NCBI GenBank assembly: GCA_007922305.1
Contig: ML677351.1
Location: 14,550,749-14,614,748 of the forward strand
DNA: 64,000 bases
Direction: 5' to 3'
Source of the DNA: Dermatemys mawii
Taxonomy: Eukaryota > Chordata > Testudines > Dermatemydidae
Position 1 is the first letter of the stretch. The number at the start of each line of letters is the position of its first letter. The notes below the pieces were generated by a model, which was given only the letters and a program-made list of their open reading frames with translations, made no database searches and was not told where the DNA came from. The translations under genes were made by a program, and so were the position numbers. Shown here one piece after another: positions 1 to 13,100 of the stretch.

Positions 1-163
1 AGCCACAGTCAACCCAGAGACGTTGATTTAAGCGTTACTCCCCTGGTTTTGGTGGGGATCGACATTTAAATCGACTTAAATGGCTACTGTGTGTGGACGA
101 GTGCAGGATTATGTCGATTTAACGGCACTAAAGTCGACATTAATTCGTAGTGTAGACCAGGCC
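1..163. mobile_element. hAT-like non-autonomous DNA transposon end
   Basis: The stretch has repeated GTCGA/TCGATTTAA motifs and ends TAGTGTAGACCAGGCC, the reverse complement of a GGCCTGGTCTACACTA terminus. The same terminus opens the element at 52876. The left end is cut by the window edge. Confidence 0.55.
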
Positions 164-164
164 A

Positions 165-1184
165 TAGACTTTAAGGTCAGAAGGGACCATTATGATCATC
201 TAGTCTGACTTGCACATCACAGGTCACAGAATCTCACCCACCCACTCTTCTAATAAACTCCTAACCTATGTCTGAGCTGTTGAAGTCCTCAAATCATGGT
301 TTAAAGACTTCAAGGTGCAGAGATTCCTCCAGCAAGTGAACCGTGCGCCATGCTGCAGAAGAAGGTGAAAAAAAACCCATGGCCTCTGCCAATCTGTCTT
401 GGAGGAAGATTTCTTTCCAACCCCAAATATGGCTATCATGTAAACCTTGAGCATGTAGGCAAGAATCACCAGCCAGACACCCAGGAAAGAATTCTCTGTA
501 GTAACTCAAATCTCACCATATCTTAACATCCCATCACAAGCCATTAGGCATATTTACCGCTAATAGTCCGAGATCAATTAATTGTCAGAATTAGGCTATC
601 CCATCATACCATTCCCTCCATACACTTATCAAGCTTAATCTTGAAGCCAGTTATGTCTTTTGCCCACACTGCTTCCCTTGGAAGGCTGTTCTAGAACTTC
701 ATTTCTCTGATGGTTAGAAACCTTTGTCTAATTTTCAAGTCTAAACTTCCTAATGTCCAGTTTATATCCATTTGTTCTTGTGTCCACATTGGTAGTGAGC
801 TTAACTAATTCCTCTCCTTCCCTTGTATTTATCCCTCTGATATATTTATAGAGAGCAATCATATCTCCCCTCAACCTTCTTTTGGTTAGACTAAACAAGC
901 CAAGCATTTTGAGTCTCCGTTCATAAGAAAGGTTTTCCATTCCTCGGATCATCCTAGTAGCACTTTTTTGTACTTGTTCCAGTTTGAATTTATCCTTCTT
1001 AAACATGGGAAACCAGAACTGCACACAGTACTCCAGATGAGGTCTCACCGGTGCCTTATATAATGGTACTAACACCTCCTTATCTCTGCTGAAAATACCT
1101 CGCCTAATGCAACCCAAGACCACATTAGCTTTTTTCACTGCCATATCACATTGGTGGCTCATAGTCATCCTGTGATCAACCAAT
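165..1184 (-). mobile_element. CR1 LINE, 5'-truncated, 3' end at left
   Basis: The - strand encodes 151 residues of the C-terminal part of CR1 ORF2 (positions 1183-728), including VRPHLEYCVQFWFPMFKKD and QVQKSATRMIRGMENLSYER. The 3' UTR lies toward 165, where AAGGTCAGAAGGGACCAT is a typical reptilian CR1 3' segment in antisense. Only the end of the reverse transcriptase ORF remains, so it is dead and 5'-truncated as is normal for CR1. Confidence 0.9.
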
Positions 1185-1875
1185 AAAGTTATATTGGAAA
1201 AACAGAGTCTATGCTGTAGGGAACAATCCTGCAGTTGCAGAGAAAGAGATTACATGACCTAATAGGTCTTATCCAAGATCATAGCAGTCAGAAAAAAGTA
1301 CTGCTATAGACACTGTGCGGAGGTGGAAAGAAGAATCAATCACAGCCTACCAAACATCCTAACATATTTTCTCATGAGATGAACATAGGAAATATAATTG
1401 GGTCCCATCTACAGTTGCAAAACTAAACTGTGTTAATCCATGTTCCCAGAGTACAGTAGTCTAGATGAAGCGCAGTTTGAGAACAAGATGAGTTTGAGTC
1501 CTGTCTGATTTACAGTTGTGTATGAAAGTAACTCCATTGACACCTGTAGAGTTGCACTGGGGTAAAACTGGTATAAGTTCAGAATCAGATCTGTAGTTTA
1601 AACACCACTTACTCCCATCTTTATTGAGACTCATGTTTTAAGTTAACCATGTCAACAAGAGCTTCCATATTTTAAATGTCTCACACTTGCTAGATTTCAT
1701 AGCATAGGCAAGAAATAAATCCATATGTTTTCCTAGCTCTCTGTCTCTTGGATTCAGTGCTGTCTGCCTTGTTCTCTTCCGTCCTACTTTTTCCTTAAAT
1801 GTAGTGCTCTCTCCACTTCTGAGATCTCTGTTCTTGGTTCTTCCCCAACTCCCCTGAGGCGGGCTGCCTGTTCTA

Positions 1876-1942
1876 AGGTGACCAGACAGCAAATGTGAAA
1901 AATCGGGACTGTCCCTACAAAAGTGGGACATCTGGTCACCCT
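1876..1942. mobile_element. Tc1/mariner-like miniature element
   Basis: Terminal inverted repeats AAGGTGACCAGAC and (reverse) TAGGGTGACCAGAT surround a short core with AAATCGGGACTGTCCC. TA dinucleotides flank both ends, as expected for Tc1/mariner insertion. Confidence 0.6.
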
Positions 1943-3993
1943 AACCTGTTCTCTTTTCTGGTGTTTTTCCTCACTCCTTTGTTCACATCCCCTTTTCTAG
2001 ATTCTCTCCAGCACCCCCTTTTGAGGGTCCTATTTCTCTCTCAGTTCCCAGGACCTCCCATCCTTTTGTCTCTCTTGATTTCTGTTTCCTTGGGAATGTC
2101 TTTTTCCAAGAGGTTTTGGCTTCCTGCATCGCCCTGTAACTCCTCACCTCCTTCTTCCCCTACATCTGGTCGTCATACTCAAGTGGTTGTAAGGCTTTCT
2201 CCATGGAACTGATCTGTTCAGAAGTTGCCTATTCCTTTTTGTAACAGTAACCAGTGGAGTCCTGGATACTGACCCGTGCCATGTGACAAAGATTTAACCT
2301 TAGGTTATCCTGACCCATATCATATATGTCTGGAACCAAGAAATAACGTTTGTTTTTTACCAGCACTCCTGGATGTCATAACCTTATTAAATGAGGACAG
2401 AAATAAAACTGAATGTGTGGCAAAATTGGAGCAAGCAAACTTGACAGAGAACTGAAGGAGATTATTGCAGTGATTCCAGAATTTCCAGAAAACAAGTGGT
2501 GAAAATGGGATCACAATTTAAATACTGAAGTAAAAGTCTACAGTTGTATACTGACATCATTCAGTCAGTTCCAACCAGTGTTTATCTACCTCATTGGTAG
2601 ATGGCGTACTTTCTGACTTACCAAGAACAAACTGGACAAATGATGACTAGGATGTGTTTGTAACGTAGACTAGGAACTCATTGCCATGTGTGCACATGTA
2701 TATAGCTTTATAATTGCACAGTTGACAAAATATCTCTAAGAACTCCTGTTCCTTCATCCCCCAAATTGTGGTTGTAATTTGGTTTGATTTTGTTTAATTT
2801 TTAATTCAACAATTTTCAATTAATCTTATAGGCTTGTGTGGGCAAAAGGACAATAAGAAGGCTGGCCAGGAAGTGGGAGGTTGCAGTTCTGGATACGCAC
2901 ACATCACATGTGGTTTTTAAAGTGCATACTTCTCCGTGTAATAAAATTTATTTTGAATGCTCAATACTCAATTTTCAAATGTCCTTAACGTTGTGTAATC
3001 AAAACCAAATTGTTTTCAAGCTCAGCAAAAGCACTAATCCTTAAAAGCCAGTGTAGTAATGATGAGATTAATAACAGAAGTCATTTAGAATGTCATCAAT
3101 ATGCTTCTTGCATGCCAGGCTACAACTTTCTAACTTCAGTTGCCTTTCATGTATCACTGTTGAAATAAAAGAGAAAATGAGGCTAGAAATTCTTTAAAAG
3201 ATGCTATATTATGTGTTTTCACACTCCAGCTTGAACAGGTCAAGAGATATTCCTCAAATTCCTGTTCAGGCAGAGACTAAGGAGCAAAATCTTCACCCTG
3301 CAAAATGAATGAGTAAATGAAAACACAGGAATTACAATACTTGAAAGTGTTTTTCTTGAGCCTTAACTACAGGTATGTCTATCATACCTGCTGTAGTAAC
3401 CTAAGCAATTTTGTTTTAACTATTCAGATAGATTAGTCTACTTTATGGATTAACTCTGCCCAATATTTAACAATCAGAGTACAAAATAACAAATTATATT
3501 TTTGTTTTCTTTTTTGCCTCCTGTAGCTCAAGAAATAGCCATTCCACATTTATTAAAATTTGTGTTTAAAAAACTAAACACTCCCCCTACCCCCCGCATC
3601 CCGAAATACCCCACTAGTTCCCACGCTAAACCTTTATTTCATCTGTCAGTGACGGAAGATTCTGCAAACCTCAGAAAAGCAGAAGTTTGACAATGGAAGT
3701 GCTGACAGACCCATAACATCATATAAATGCTGCTAATTTTTTACAGTATCGGAAATCCTTAATTGGGGCATTTAATAAATTGTGTTATGTGCAGTTCCAC
3801 ATATGCGAATGAAGCACTTGTAATGGTTACTCTGTTTTAGAAATAAAAGAATAAACTAAGTCATTTAGTAGCAAGCATGTGGTGCTAGATCCCCTTTCAT
3901 CTCCCAGTGCTAGGAGAAAAGTCCTAGATATTTCAAATGTTTTAGGAGTTGACCGATTTGAATGATTAATGCACACCTCTTTATTTCATTAAG

Positions 3994-4120
3994 GATTTGC
4001 AGCACCTGCAGCAGCTCCAACAGCAGAATCTCAACCTGCAACAGTTTGTGTTGGTGCATCCAACAACCAACTTGCAACCAGCACAGTTTATCATCTCACA
4101 AACGCCGCAGGGGCAGCAGG
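3994..4120 (+). CDS. POU2F1: POU2F1 exon, Gln-rich activation region
   Basis: A 127-nt exon (42 codons plus 1 nt) reads [17 protein letters not shown] and continues to ISQTPQGQQ. This is the glutamine-rich transactivation region of Oct-1. The acceptor is TTAAG, a slightly unusual AAG with a modest pyrimidine tract. The donor is G|GTGAGT at 4121. The split Gly codon (G + GT) is completed by the next exon. A DIRS retrotransposon fragment begins only about 60 nt beyond the donor. Confidence 0.95.
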
Positions 4121-7100
4121 GTGAGTGTGACCTTTCTGGGAGAAATTCAGAGCTGGGTTCAATAACAGTAGTCACAGGGCTCATTTTGGTCTTCCCTGCA
4201 TTGTTGACATTCTTTAATGGAAATAGCCAACTCACGGGGTCCCCATTTGAGCCCCGGGCCATGTGTTCTTGGTCCCACCTCTCATGAAAGATGGTCTTCC
4301 TAGTGGTGATCGTGTCGGCTAGGTGCGTCTCAGAGCTTAGGGCCCTGACGTTTGAGCCCCCATACACAGTTTTCCGTAAGGACAAGCTCCAACTCCACCC
4401 ACATCCTGCATTCCTCCCAAAGGTGGTCTCCGCCTTCCATATAGGCCAGGACATCTTCTTGCCAGTTCTCTGCCCCAAGCCACACACGTCCAGTGAGAAG
4501 CGCTGTCGCCACACCCTCGATGTCTGCAGGGCTCTGGCTTTCTATCTCGAGCGGACCAAACCATTCACGAAGTCCTCACAGCTGTTTGTAGCCTCGGTCG
4601 AGCGCATGAGGGGCCGGCTAATCTCCACACAGCGACTCTCCAACTGGATCACTTTGTGCATCCATACCTGTTATGACCTGGTGGTTGTCCCCCGACCCCC
4701 AACTGTGAAGGTGCACTCAACCCGGGCGCAGGCCTTGTCGGCAACCTTCTTGGCCCACATCCCTATCCAGGACATTTGTTGGGCCGCTACATGGTCTTCA
4801 GTTCACACGTTCATCTCGCACTACGCAATTGTCTCCCAAACCAAGGATGATGCTGGGTTCGGCAGGGCAGTATTCCATCACAGGAACTTGTGAACTCCTA
4901 TCCACCTCCAACTGATATAGCTTGGAATCACCTACTGTGGAATACACATGAGCAATCACTTGAAGAAGAAGAAGAAGAAAAGACAGTTACATTTCGTAAC
5001 TGGTGTTCTTTGAGATCTGTTGCTCATGTCTATTCCACATCCCACCCTCCTTCTCCTCTGTCGGAGTGATCTTACAAGAAGGAACTCAGAGTAGGGGAGT
5101 GCACAGTGCCCCTTATAGCGTGCCAAGGCGGTGCCACTCCAGGGGTCGCAAGGCAGGGGTGGGGGTGCTCCCCCTATGGGTACTGCTAGGGGAAAAATGT
5201 CTGGCACCAGTGCACGTGGCAGGCACGCACACTTACTGTGGAAGACATGAGCAACACATCTCAAAGAACATCAGTTACGGAACAAGTAACTGTCTTTTAT
5301 TCTGTTTTATATTTGCAAGTGATTGGATATGTTTCTTCTCTGTGTTATACTACTTTAGTTTGTTAAAGCCATTTCATTCTTCATTCTAAAGGGATGTTCC
5401 AACAGCTGAAATGTATTGTGCAGAGGATAACATTTAATCATCTTCATCAGTGGCTTCAGTTTATTTTTACTTGGCTCTTCAACCTTCAGCTGTGTATAAA
5501 CTGTTTTTAAGTACCAATCCAGAAAGGGAAGGCCAATTGACACCTCCAAGGCATTAAGCTCATAGTACTGTCATTAGATGAAACACTTCCTCCATATAGT
5601 ATAAGTGCAGCCCCAGTCAGCACTTATTGTGTCTGCATCACAGCCAAAGTAATGCTGAATTTCCCTGTGCTTTAGAGGAATGCAGGGGAATAGTGGACTG
5701 AGAAGTAGAGACATTGGAGATGACAGCCTCTCATCTTTTTTTTTTTTTTTCTTTTCTTTTTTTTAAATACTTCATTTCAGTCAGCATCTAAAATTTCTGA
5801 CACTATTTTCCAAACCACCTCTTTTCAGGTCTCCTGCAAGCGCAGAATCTCTTAACGCAACTACCTCAGCAAAGCCAAGCCAACCTCCTGCAGTCTCAGC
5901 CAAGCATCACCCTCACCTCACAGGTCAGTTTTCCTCCTGCAGCTTTTCAGCAGTTCTTTGGGGGACTCAAACTAATGTGCAAGAGGGGCACATATATGTT
6001 TGTAGCAAGAATGGAAGTTGAGCTACATAATCTTCTCACTTTTCTAGATAACTACAAGACAACAGAAGTGCCAGCTGCAGTGATAGTTATCTGCATATTA
6101 AGGCTGCATAATAGTTTCCCATCAAATTTCCCTATTTTCATTGACTTATAATTTACCAAAACTTTTTACTCTTTGGACTGATATTTTCCATGCTTAGCCT
6201 TTTCTGAAAGGTGGAAGTTTTTAGTAATTTGAACAAAAATGATTGAGTCAATTTTGAGTACAAGTAGAGTGGTGGAACAATACCCTTTTCCCATTATATT
6301 TATTTTTGCAACCTTGTTTTTAATAGATTTTAAACCGGAAGGGCTATACATTGATATTTGGTATGGAAATAGCCCTCACTGAGTAAAAGTGCCTTTAATT
6401 GTTTTAGTGAAAAATACTTTTAATTTGACAAAATTACAAGACTGAAGACTTCATGTTATATAGTTAGAGTAATTTTTTAATATACTTTATGCTGTACTAT
6501 TCAGGAGTGTGCAGTTAATTTAACTGCTTAATTTGCAGATGTGTGGGGCTTAAGACAACATAAAATCTTAGAATATCAGGGTTGGAACGGACCTCAGGAT
6601 CTAGTCCAATCCCCTGCTCAAAGCAAACATGTCCATAGGGAACATTTGCATCAATTCCTCTACTACTTTATAAGGTTCTCGGAGTTCCTAAAACTTACAG
6701 GAAAAGGGCTGAGGGCTTCCGAAAGTATACAGGAAAGGGTTTCTCTCCTGGAAATTTTCCAAAAATCCTGGGGCAAAGTGGTTTATTTTCTAGCCAAAGA
6801 ATTCTATACTGTTGCCAATTTTTTGCAAGTCAGCAGAAGAGTGAAACTAATTTTTAGCTGTTTTTCCATGACTGATTTTTTTTAAAAAAAATCAAACATT
6901 TAAAAAAATTGTTTTAAGAGACTATTAAATCTCTATGGTTAAGTGTTCAGAACTCTGGAAGAGTAATTAAAGTGCCTGCAGCTTTAACTCTGCTTGTGTT
7001 TGCGTGTTACAATAGCCTCTAATTATATGATCACGCATTATTTCTGAAATAACAGTCTATCACATAATGTTTTTTTTTTAAAGCAGATAGTATTTTGTAG

Positions 7101-10100
7101 CACATACTATTGCGTCTGTTGAAAGTCCTATATATAAAAAGTACATAATATCTATACTTGTATTGCGTACTACATTTTCTATATGCAGTGTAGAATAGTG
7201 AAATTTAGCTATTCTAGTTCACAGCTTGGGGAGCTTCACATGTCCATAACAAAGATTTGCTGTAATGTGTAACATGGACAAAAAGAACTTTAATAAAAAT
7301 TGAAGTCAGATACATTTGTATAGTCCAATTTAGTTAAGTTTAAAATGTTGAAAAAAAATTAGTATAGAATGTATGTATCTACAATTCTTGAAAATATTAT
7401 ATATTATTTGAGCAATAATACGTGATTGTATAATTAAATCCTGCTCCCCACGAACCACTTGCTCTACATTGCAGAATATCATCAGCACTAACCAAGTAGA
7501 AAGCCAACATAGTGAGCCAGCTGGAGGCTCAACTTTGTAGGAGATACAGCTGTAGCACTGAAGTGCTATGGAACGGCCATTTGGGGGCTATTACCAACCA
7601 GCGCAATTTGGAGCGGTCTTGAGGCTTTTTTTTCTGTGTTGCATTGAGTGTATAAACAGCATCAGAAGTGGGCGAAGGGCATAAAATGGCATAAAACCAT
7701 CTTTGCCCCAGCCCTTCAGCTGCACTGAACAGAATTTGGCCAAAGAGGAGGGTTCAGCTCTGCATTTTAACAATGCATACATGCAAGGAGGTGTGGAGTA
7801 AAGCACTCAAAGCTCAGGAAATTCCAGCATTCAGACCCTGTGCAAAACCTGAACTGTACAACCCCAGTGCTCTCAATATATTTTGATTGTGTGATACCTA
7901 GTCTGTGTTTTCCATAGTGTACAGACACATCTCAGGCTCTTACTGAGGTCCTGTATTCCTATTTTTATATTGGGAAATGATCTTTATAGGCTAATTGTCA
8001 GGAATAGCACACTTTTTTTATGTTGGGAAAGTCAGAGGCCAAAAAAAAATTCCTTTTTGTGAGTTGTTTTGGGTTTTTTTAGGAGGAGTTATTGCCATAT
8101 AATGTCTCTATTATAAATACACTTGTTAGCAGTCTCAGCAGAAGTGCCAAGGAGAGCAAACTACTCTCTCTCCCCTCCTCCCCAAAAGTGGTCCCTCCTG
8201 GTCAAGGTTGTGTCAATTTCACAAGGGGAAATGTTAGGGATATTTTTGCTGCTGCTGCCTCTGCTAAGCTTGTTCTGAGGAAAAATAGAGGACTTGAGTC
8301 TGTAGAGCTTCAACTTGGTATTGCACCCACAGTAAATTGAATGTTAAAATAATTAAAGGGGATGAATGCCAAACTCTCCAAAAGTATTGAAATATATTAA
8401 GAGTAACATTGAACTGTTCTTGGAGCAGGTAGAAGGCATTGGTAAACTGGTACATTGTATCTTTTGTTTTTCCTTGGCTGGCTTTGACAGAATCCTTCTT
8501 GAAAGACTATATACTAATACAGTACAGTGGTTTGTGATGGCCTTTTATTTGAGCAATGTCAATAAATTTTGAGAGCACTTTGGGATTTATTAGAAATGGT
8601 AGATATATTAGTATCCAACCTGTCTCCTGTGGGAATCTGGGCTCTTGAGTGAGATTTATTTCTACTATTTTGTGCTTTTAAAAAAATCTTTTCAGTTTTT
8701 TTCTCTTCCTGTCTCCTGCCCTCAACAGCCAGCAACCCCAACACGCACAATAGCAGCAACCCCCATTCAGCCACTTCCACAAAGCCAATCAACACCAAAG
8801 CGAATTGACACTCCCAGCTTGGAGGAGCCCAGTGACCTTGAGGAGCTTGAGCAGTTTGCCAAGACTTTCAAACAAAGACGGATCAAACTTGGATTCACTC
8901 AGGTAAAATTGAGTAACCCTATGCCTCCCAGTATAGGGTTAAATCAGTTTTCAGATTTGGAGGTTAGGGACAATAGCACCCCTTCTTAGCAGTGCCTTTT
9001 TAAATAGAATTAAGCTCTCGTCTTTCCCTTCTGTATGAGGGTTCTAGGAAAAAACAGAAAAGGCCTTGCACATCTTACTTGCTCCCCTGTTGGTTTTAAA
9101 AGGTAGCCATTTTCCCAGCAGGTGCATGCTTTTACCAGCTCAGGCTGTCATTGAATGTGCACTGTTCAGCCTAGAAGATTTAAAAAGAATAGATCAAAAC
9201 ACTTTAAAAGCTGCCCTCAGAAATGCAACCTCTAAAGCCATATAGCATGCATAACCGTTCTAAGTGTTTAAAAATTGTATCAAACCTGTGATGAAGATGC
9301 TTTGTATGTTGAAGGGTTTTATAATTTGAACACATTTTCCTATTAAATATTAGTGATTCTGTATTTGAGGCTTAAGGCTTGCAAGGGTCCACAAATGAGA
9401 ATTCAGATGGCAGAGGATAAATCTTAAAAGATGATTCAGAAAAAGTTTTGAAAAGACAAGTTGAATAAGAAAATAGTAAACTTGAAGAAAGCGTATGAGG
9501 TTTGATCACCACTCTGGAATAGTGTCACATTGAATGCTCTGAAGACAAGCTTATCAATCATCTTTCTTTCACCAAGTTCCTGTGTAAATAATTGATGATA
9601 AGGAAGGCACTGTTTTAGAGTTAGAGCAAGGAAGTAGGTGCCCGGACTCCTGAGTTCTAAAAAAACCCACCTTAAAAAGCAAAACAAAACTCACTTTTGC
9701 CATTAAGTATTTAGCAATGTTAAAGTGAGGATAGAGGAGCAAAATTAAGAGAAAGCAACTCCCACCCTCTGGGGGTCACCAGAACAAAGGTTTACTAGTC
9801 TGCTTACCTGAAACCTAATGATGAAATCCATTTAGGTGAGTGGAGTCAGAGCACAAGAACCCATCAGGATATGGCTGAAGAAAGTAATTTTGAATATGGC
9901 TGGATGAAAGGTGCTATTAGTAGTGCATAGTACGACTGTATGTTCTATTATCTTGTTGCTGAATGAAGCTGTGCTTGGATCCAGGAGTTCCTTTTTGAAA
10001 ATATCAAAATTATTTTTTTTCCTTAAAAATTAAAATCCTCTGTCCCTATCAAGAAGTCTGGTAGCGTGCTGTTAAACATTAGCATGTTTTGCCAGAAGGA

Positions 10101-13100
10101 GCAAACAAAAATCAGAAGTCTGAACTCAAAGCAGCCAATCCAGTTTTTTGTGAATTCAGAATAAATGAACCCGCTGTAGCTGAAAGCATGTGTCCAAGGT
10201 CAGATTTATTTTTCTGACAGTGTTCTAAATGCCTGAAAAATCAGGGTTCATAACACAAGTTCCTGCCAGAATCTTAATCACAAAAGCAGGTTGTTCTTAG
10301 TAAGATGAAGAGTGTTTTGTTGGCATAAGCATGCTTCAGTCTCTCCCTCATGAGGTGAAGGAGTTACTCAGATATTATGGTGATAAACATTGTATAAGAA
10401 CCTATATTGAATAGAATAGTGTTGCTTGACTGAGGATTTCTAACATGTACTCATCACAGTTGTGACAATTAGCCTGCCTTGCTGTGCAATTGTGAAATAA
10501 TTATGCAGCATAAACCAAGATTTTTAAGTTAAGGGTTAAATCTCCTTACTGACACTGTCCTGAATTTGTACTGTGGAGGAAAAAGCAGACACAATAACTC
10601 AAGGATTCTATATCAGCCCTTGCTTTTGAGCTTAGTATCACAATCCCAGTATAACACAAAGGCACCTTTTATGAATTAAATTTCCCTTTGTTTAAAAAAA
10701 AACAAACAAACCTGTTCTAAATTGCATAGTGTTTACTTGATTGATCCAATCTTATTCTTTGTGTAAATACATACACAATTTAGGCAGTTTTTAATGATAA
10801 CCATTACCTAATTGTGTAGTAATTAAGGCTCTTATTTCTAAGATTTCCTACAGTCACATAATTAGATTGCATGCCAAAGGATAACAGAAAAATTCATTGC
10901 AGTGACATAGTAGTTTATTTTCAAATTCCTTGGATTTACTTTTTTTCTTTTCAAAAATAATTACAAGGGTCTAGTTTGCATTGTACACTAATTGCCTATT
11001 ACATTCCATTTTGGGATAATATAATAAACTGGTTTTGACTTGCAATAGTTCTTTATCGTTTTGAAGTAAGTGTCCAAAACAGATTAATTTTGGGGGAGGG
11101 GGGTTATATAATTTAATTTGTTTAAAATTAGCTGCATGTTTGACTCACTTAAATCCAACCAAAGTATTTCATCTGATATGTCTGTATTTCCAGGATTATC
11201 TGCTATTAGCTACATCCACACTGACTAGTTTGAGGTGTGTTCCTGCTATGGGAAATTATGATTTGACATGTTATAATATCTTGTGATGTAATACAAGCAA
11301 ATTGGAATATTATCTCTTGTCACCTCTCTTCTGGCATGAATGACGCTATACTAATGAAGTGTAACTGCCATATTTTGTTCCATATTTATTTTCATTGGTC
11401 TGTAAGAGGATTCAGTCATTCTGTGAAGTGGATCGAACTTGTTTATTGCAAAGTATCTTTATCCTCTACTTCGTGGTGGGTAACTCACTCTTTACTAATT
11501 CCCATATACTAATGTCTTCACCTGCCACTGAAATGATACCATCTTTGGGGGAAAATGTTTACAAAGAAATGAATAATAATTCTTCAAGTAGTATCCCTAT
11601 GGGAGCTCTACTTCAGGATGTGCGCTTACATGTGCACTCGTGATTAGAGATTCTGTGCCCCAAGTATCCCTCTGCTCCAGTATGAGGATATTTGAGGGAG
11701 CAGAGTCACCACCACTGCAGGTCCTTCTCAACTGCCTGCAGCTTGCGAGAAAGTGTTGTAGAGTCTGTAGCTTGCCAAGCTGCTTGCTATTTCTCTTGCT
11801 AGCTTGGGACTCCAGACCCCTGTCTTGTTGAGCCAGACATGCTAGCCTGCTGCAATACAGATGCCAGGTCTGGGTCATGCCCCTAAAGCTGCAGGCTTTA
11901 AGCGAAAACAGCTCTGCAGGTTACCTGACTCCAGGACCCAGATACTCAGCTTCCAATGGGATCCAAACCCCAAATAAATCCATTTTTACTCTGTATAATG
12001 TTTATACAGGGTAAACTCATAAACTGTTCGCCTTCTATAACCCTGATAGAGAGAGATGCACAGTTGTTTGCTCCCCCAGCTCTTAATCCGGGGTGGGCAA
12101 ATTTTTTGGCCTGAGGGCCGCATTGGGTTTCCGAAATTGTATAGAGGGCCAGTTAGGGGAGGCTGTGCCTCCCCAAACAGCCAGGCATGGCACGGCCCCT
12201 GCCTGCTAGCCAACACCCCCTGCTTCTTGCCCCCTGATGGCCCCTCCAAGACTCCTGCCCTAAATACCCTCTCCCCCTTCCTCACGCTCACACACCCTCT
12301 TCCCCCCACCCCGGGACTCCTGCCTCATGATGCTTATTTTCACATAGCTATGGGCCCCTTGCAGAGGTGTTTCCTGCCTTTTATGATAGGCAGGGACTGC
12401 TACTAGTATTGCATATGTCCTTCAGCCTCTCCACTGCGCTAAGGATCTTTAGCAAAGTCCTTTCAACAGTTGCAGCACATCTTCACCAGATGGGAATAAT
12501 CTTTTCCTACATGAACAATTGGCTCCTAAAAAGGTCTTGAGATACAGAAAGCAACCAGCAAGCTCCTATTTCAGTTCACTCCCTGGGTCTCCGCCTCAAT
12601 GTGGAAAAATCGGCACTCACCCGTTGAATGCATTGACTTCATTGGGGCCATTCTGCACTCATCCAGTGTCAGAGTATACTTGCACACAGATAGGTTTGCC
12701 CCAATGTCCAGCCCTACAGCAACTATGGAGCCCTCTGGTATCCTGTACTTTGTGATAGCCTTAGCAAGATTACACTCCCGATGTCTTCAAGTGTGATTGA
12801 GAACTATCTACAGTCTCCCAACAACCATAGTCCAAGGACGTGTCCATACCTCCGAGGGTCCTCAGTCCTCTAAACTGATGGAAGGAGCCACAAAAAGCAC
12901 ATGTGAGAGTTCTGTTCTTGCAGTCTCTGCCGACAGTTATCATCACTATGGACACCTCTCTGATAAGCGAAGGCCTACGGTTTTAGAACTTTGCAACTCA
13001 GGGCATATGAACTTCTCAGGAACCAATCCTTCATATCAACATACTAGAGCTCAGAGCGGTTCACTATGTTGCCAGGTCTTCCTACTCTACAATACAAATA

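Larger units (their letters stand above)
1..3993 (+). other. POU2F1 intron (partial)
   Basis: No host exon is recognised. It holds a hAT-like end (1-163), a CR1 copy (165-1184) and a Tc1/mariner-like miniature element (1876-1942). In 1190-1870 and 1950-3990 I see only AT-rich intronic sequence. Confidence 0.6.

Noticed and set aside
3981..4514. A 177-codon open frame on the - strand.
   Set aside because: It is the shadow of the POU2F1 exon and of DIRS recombinase sequence on the other strand.
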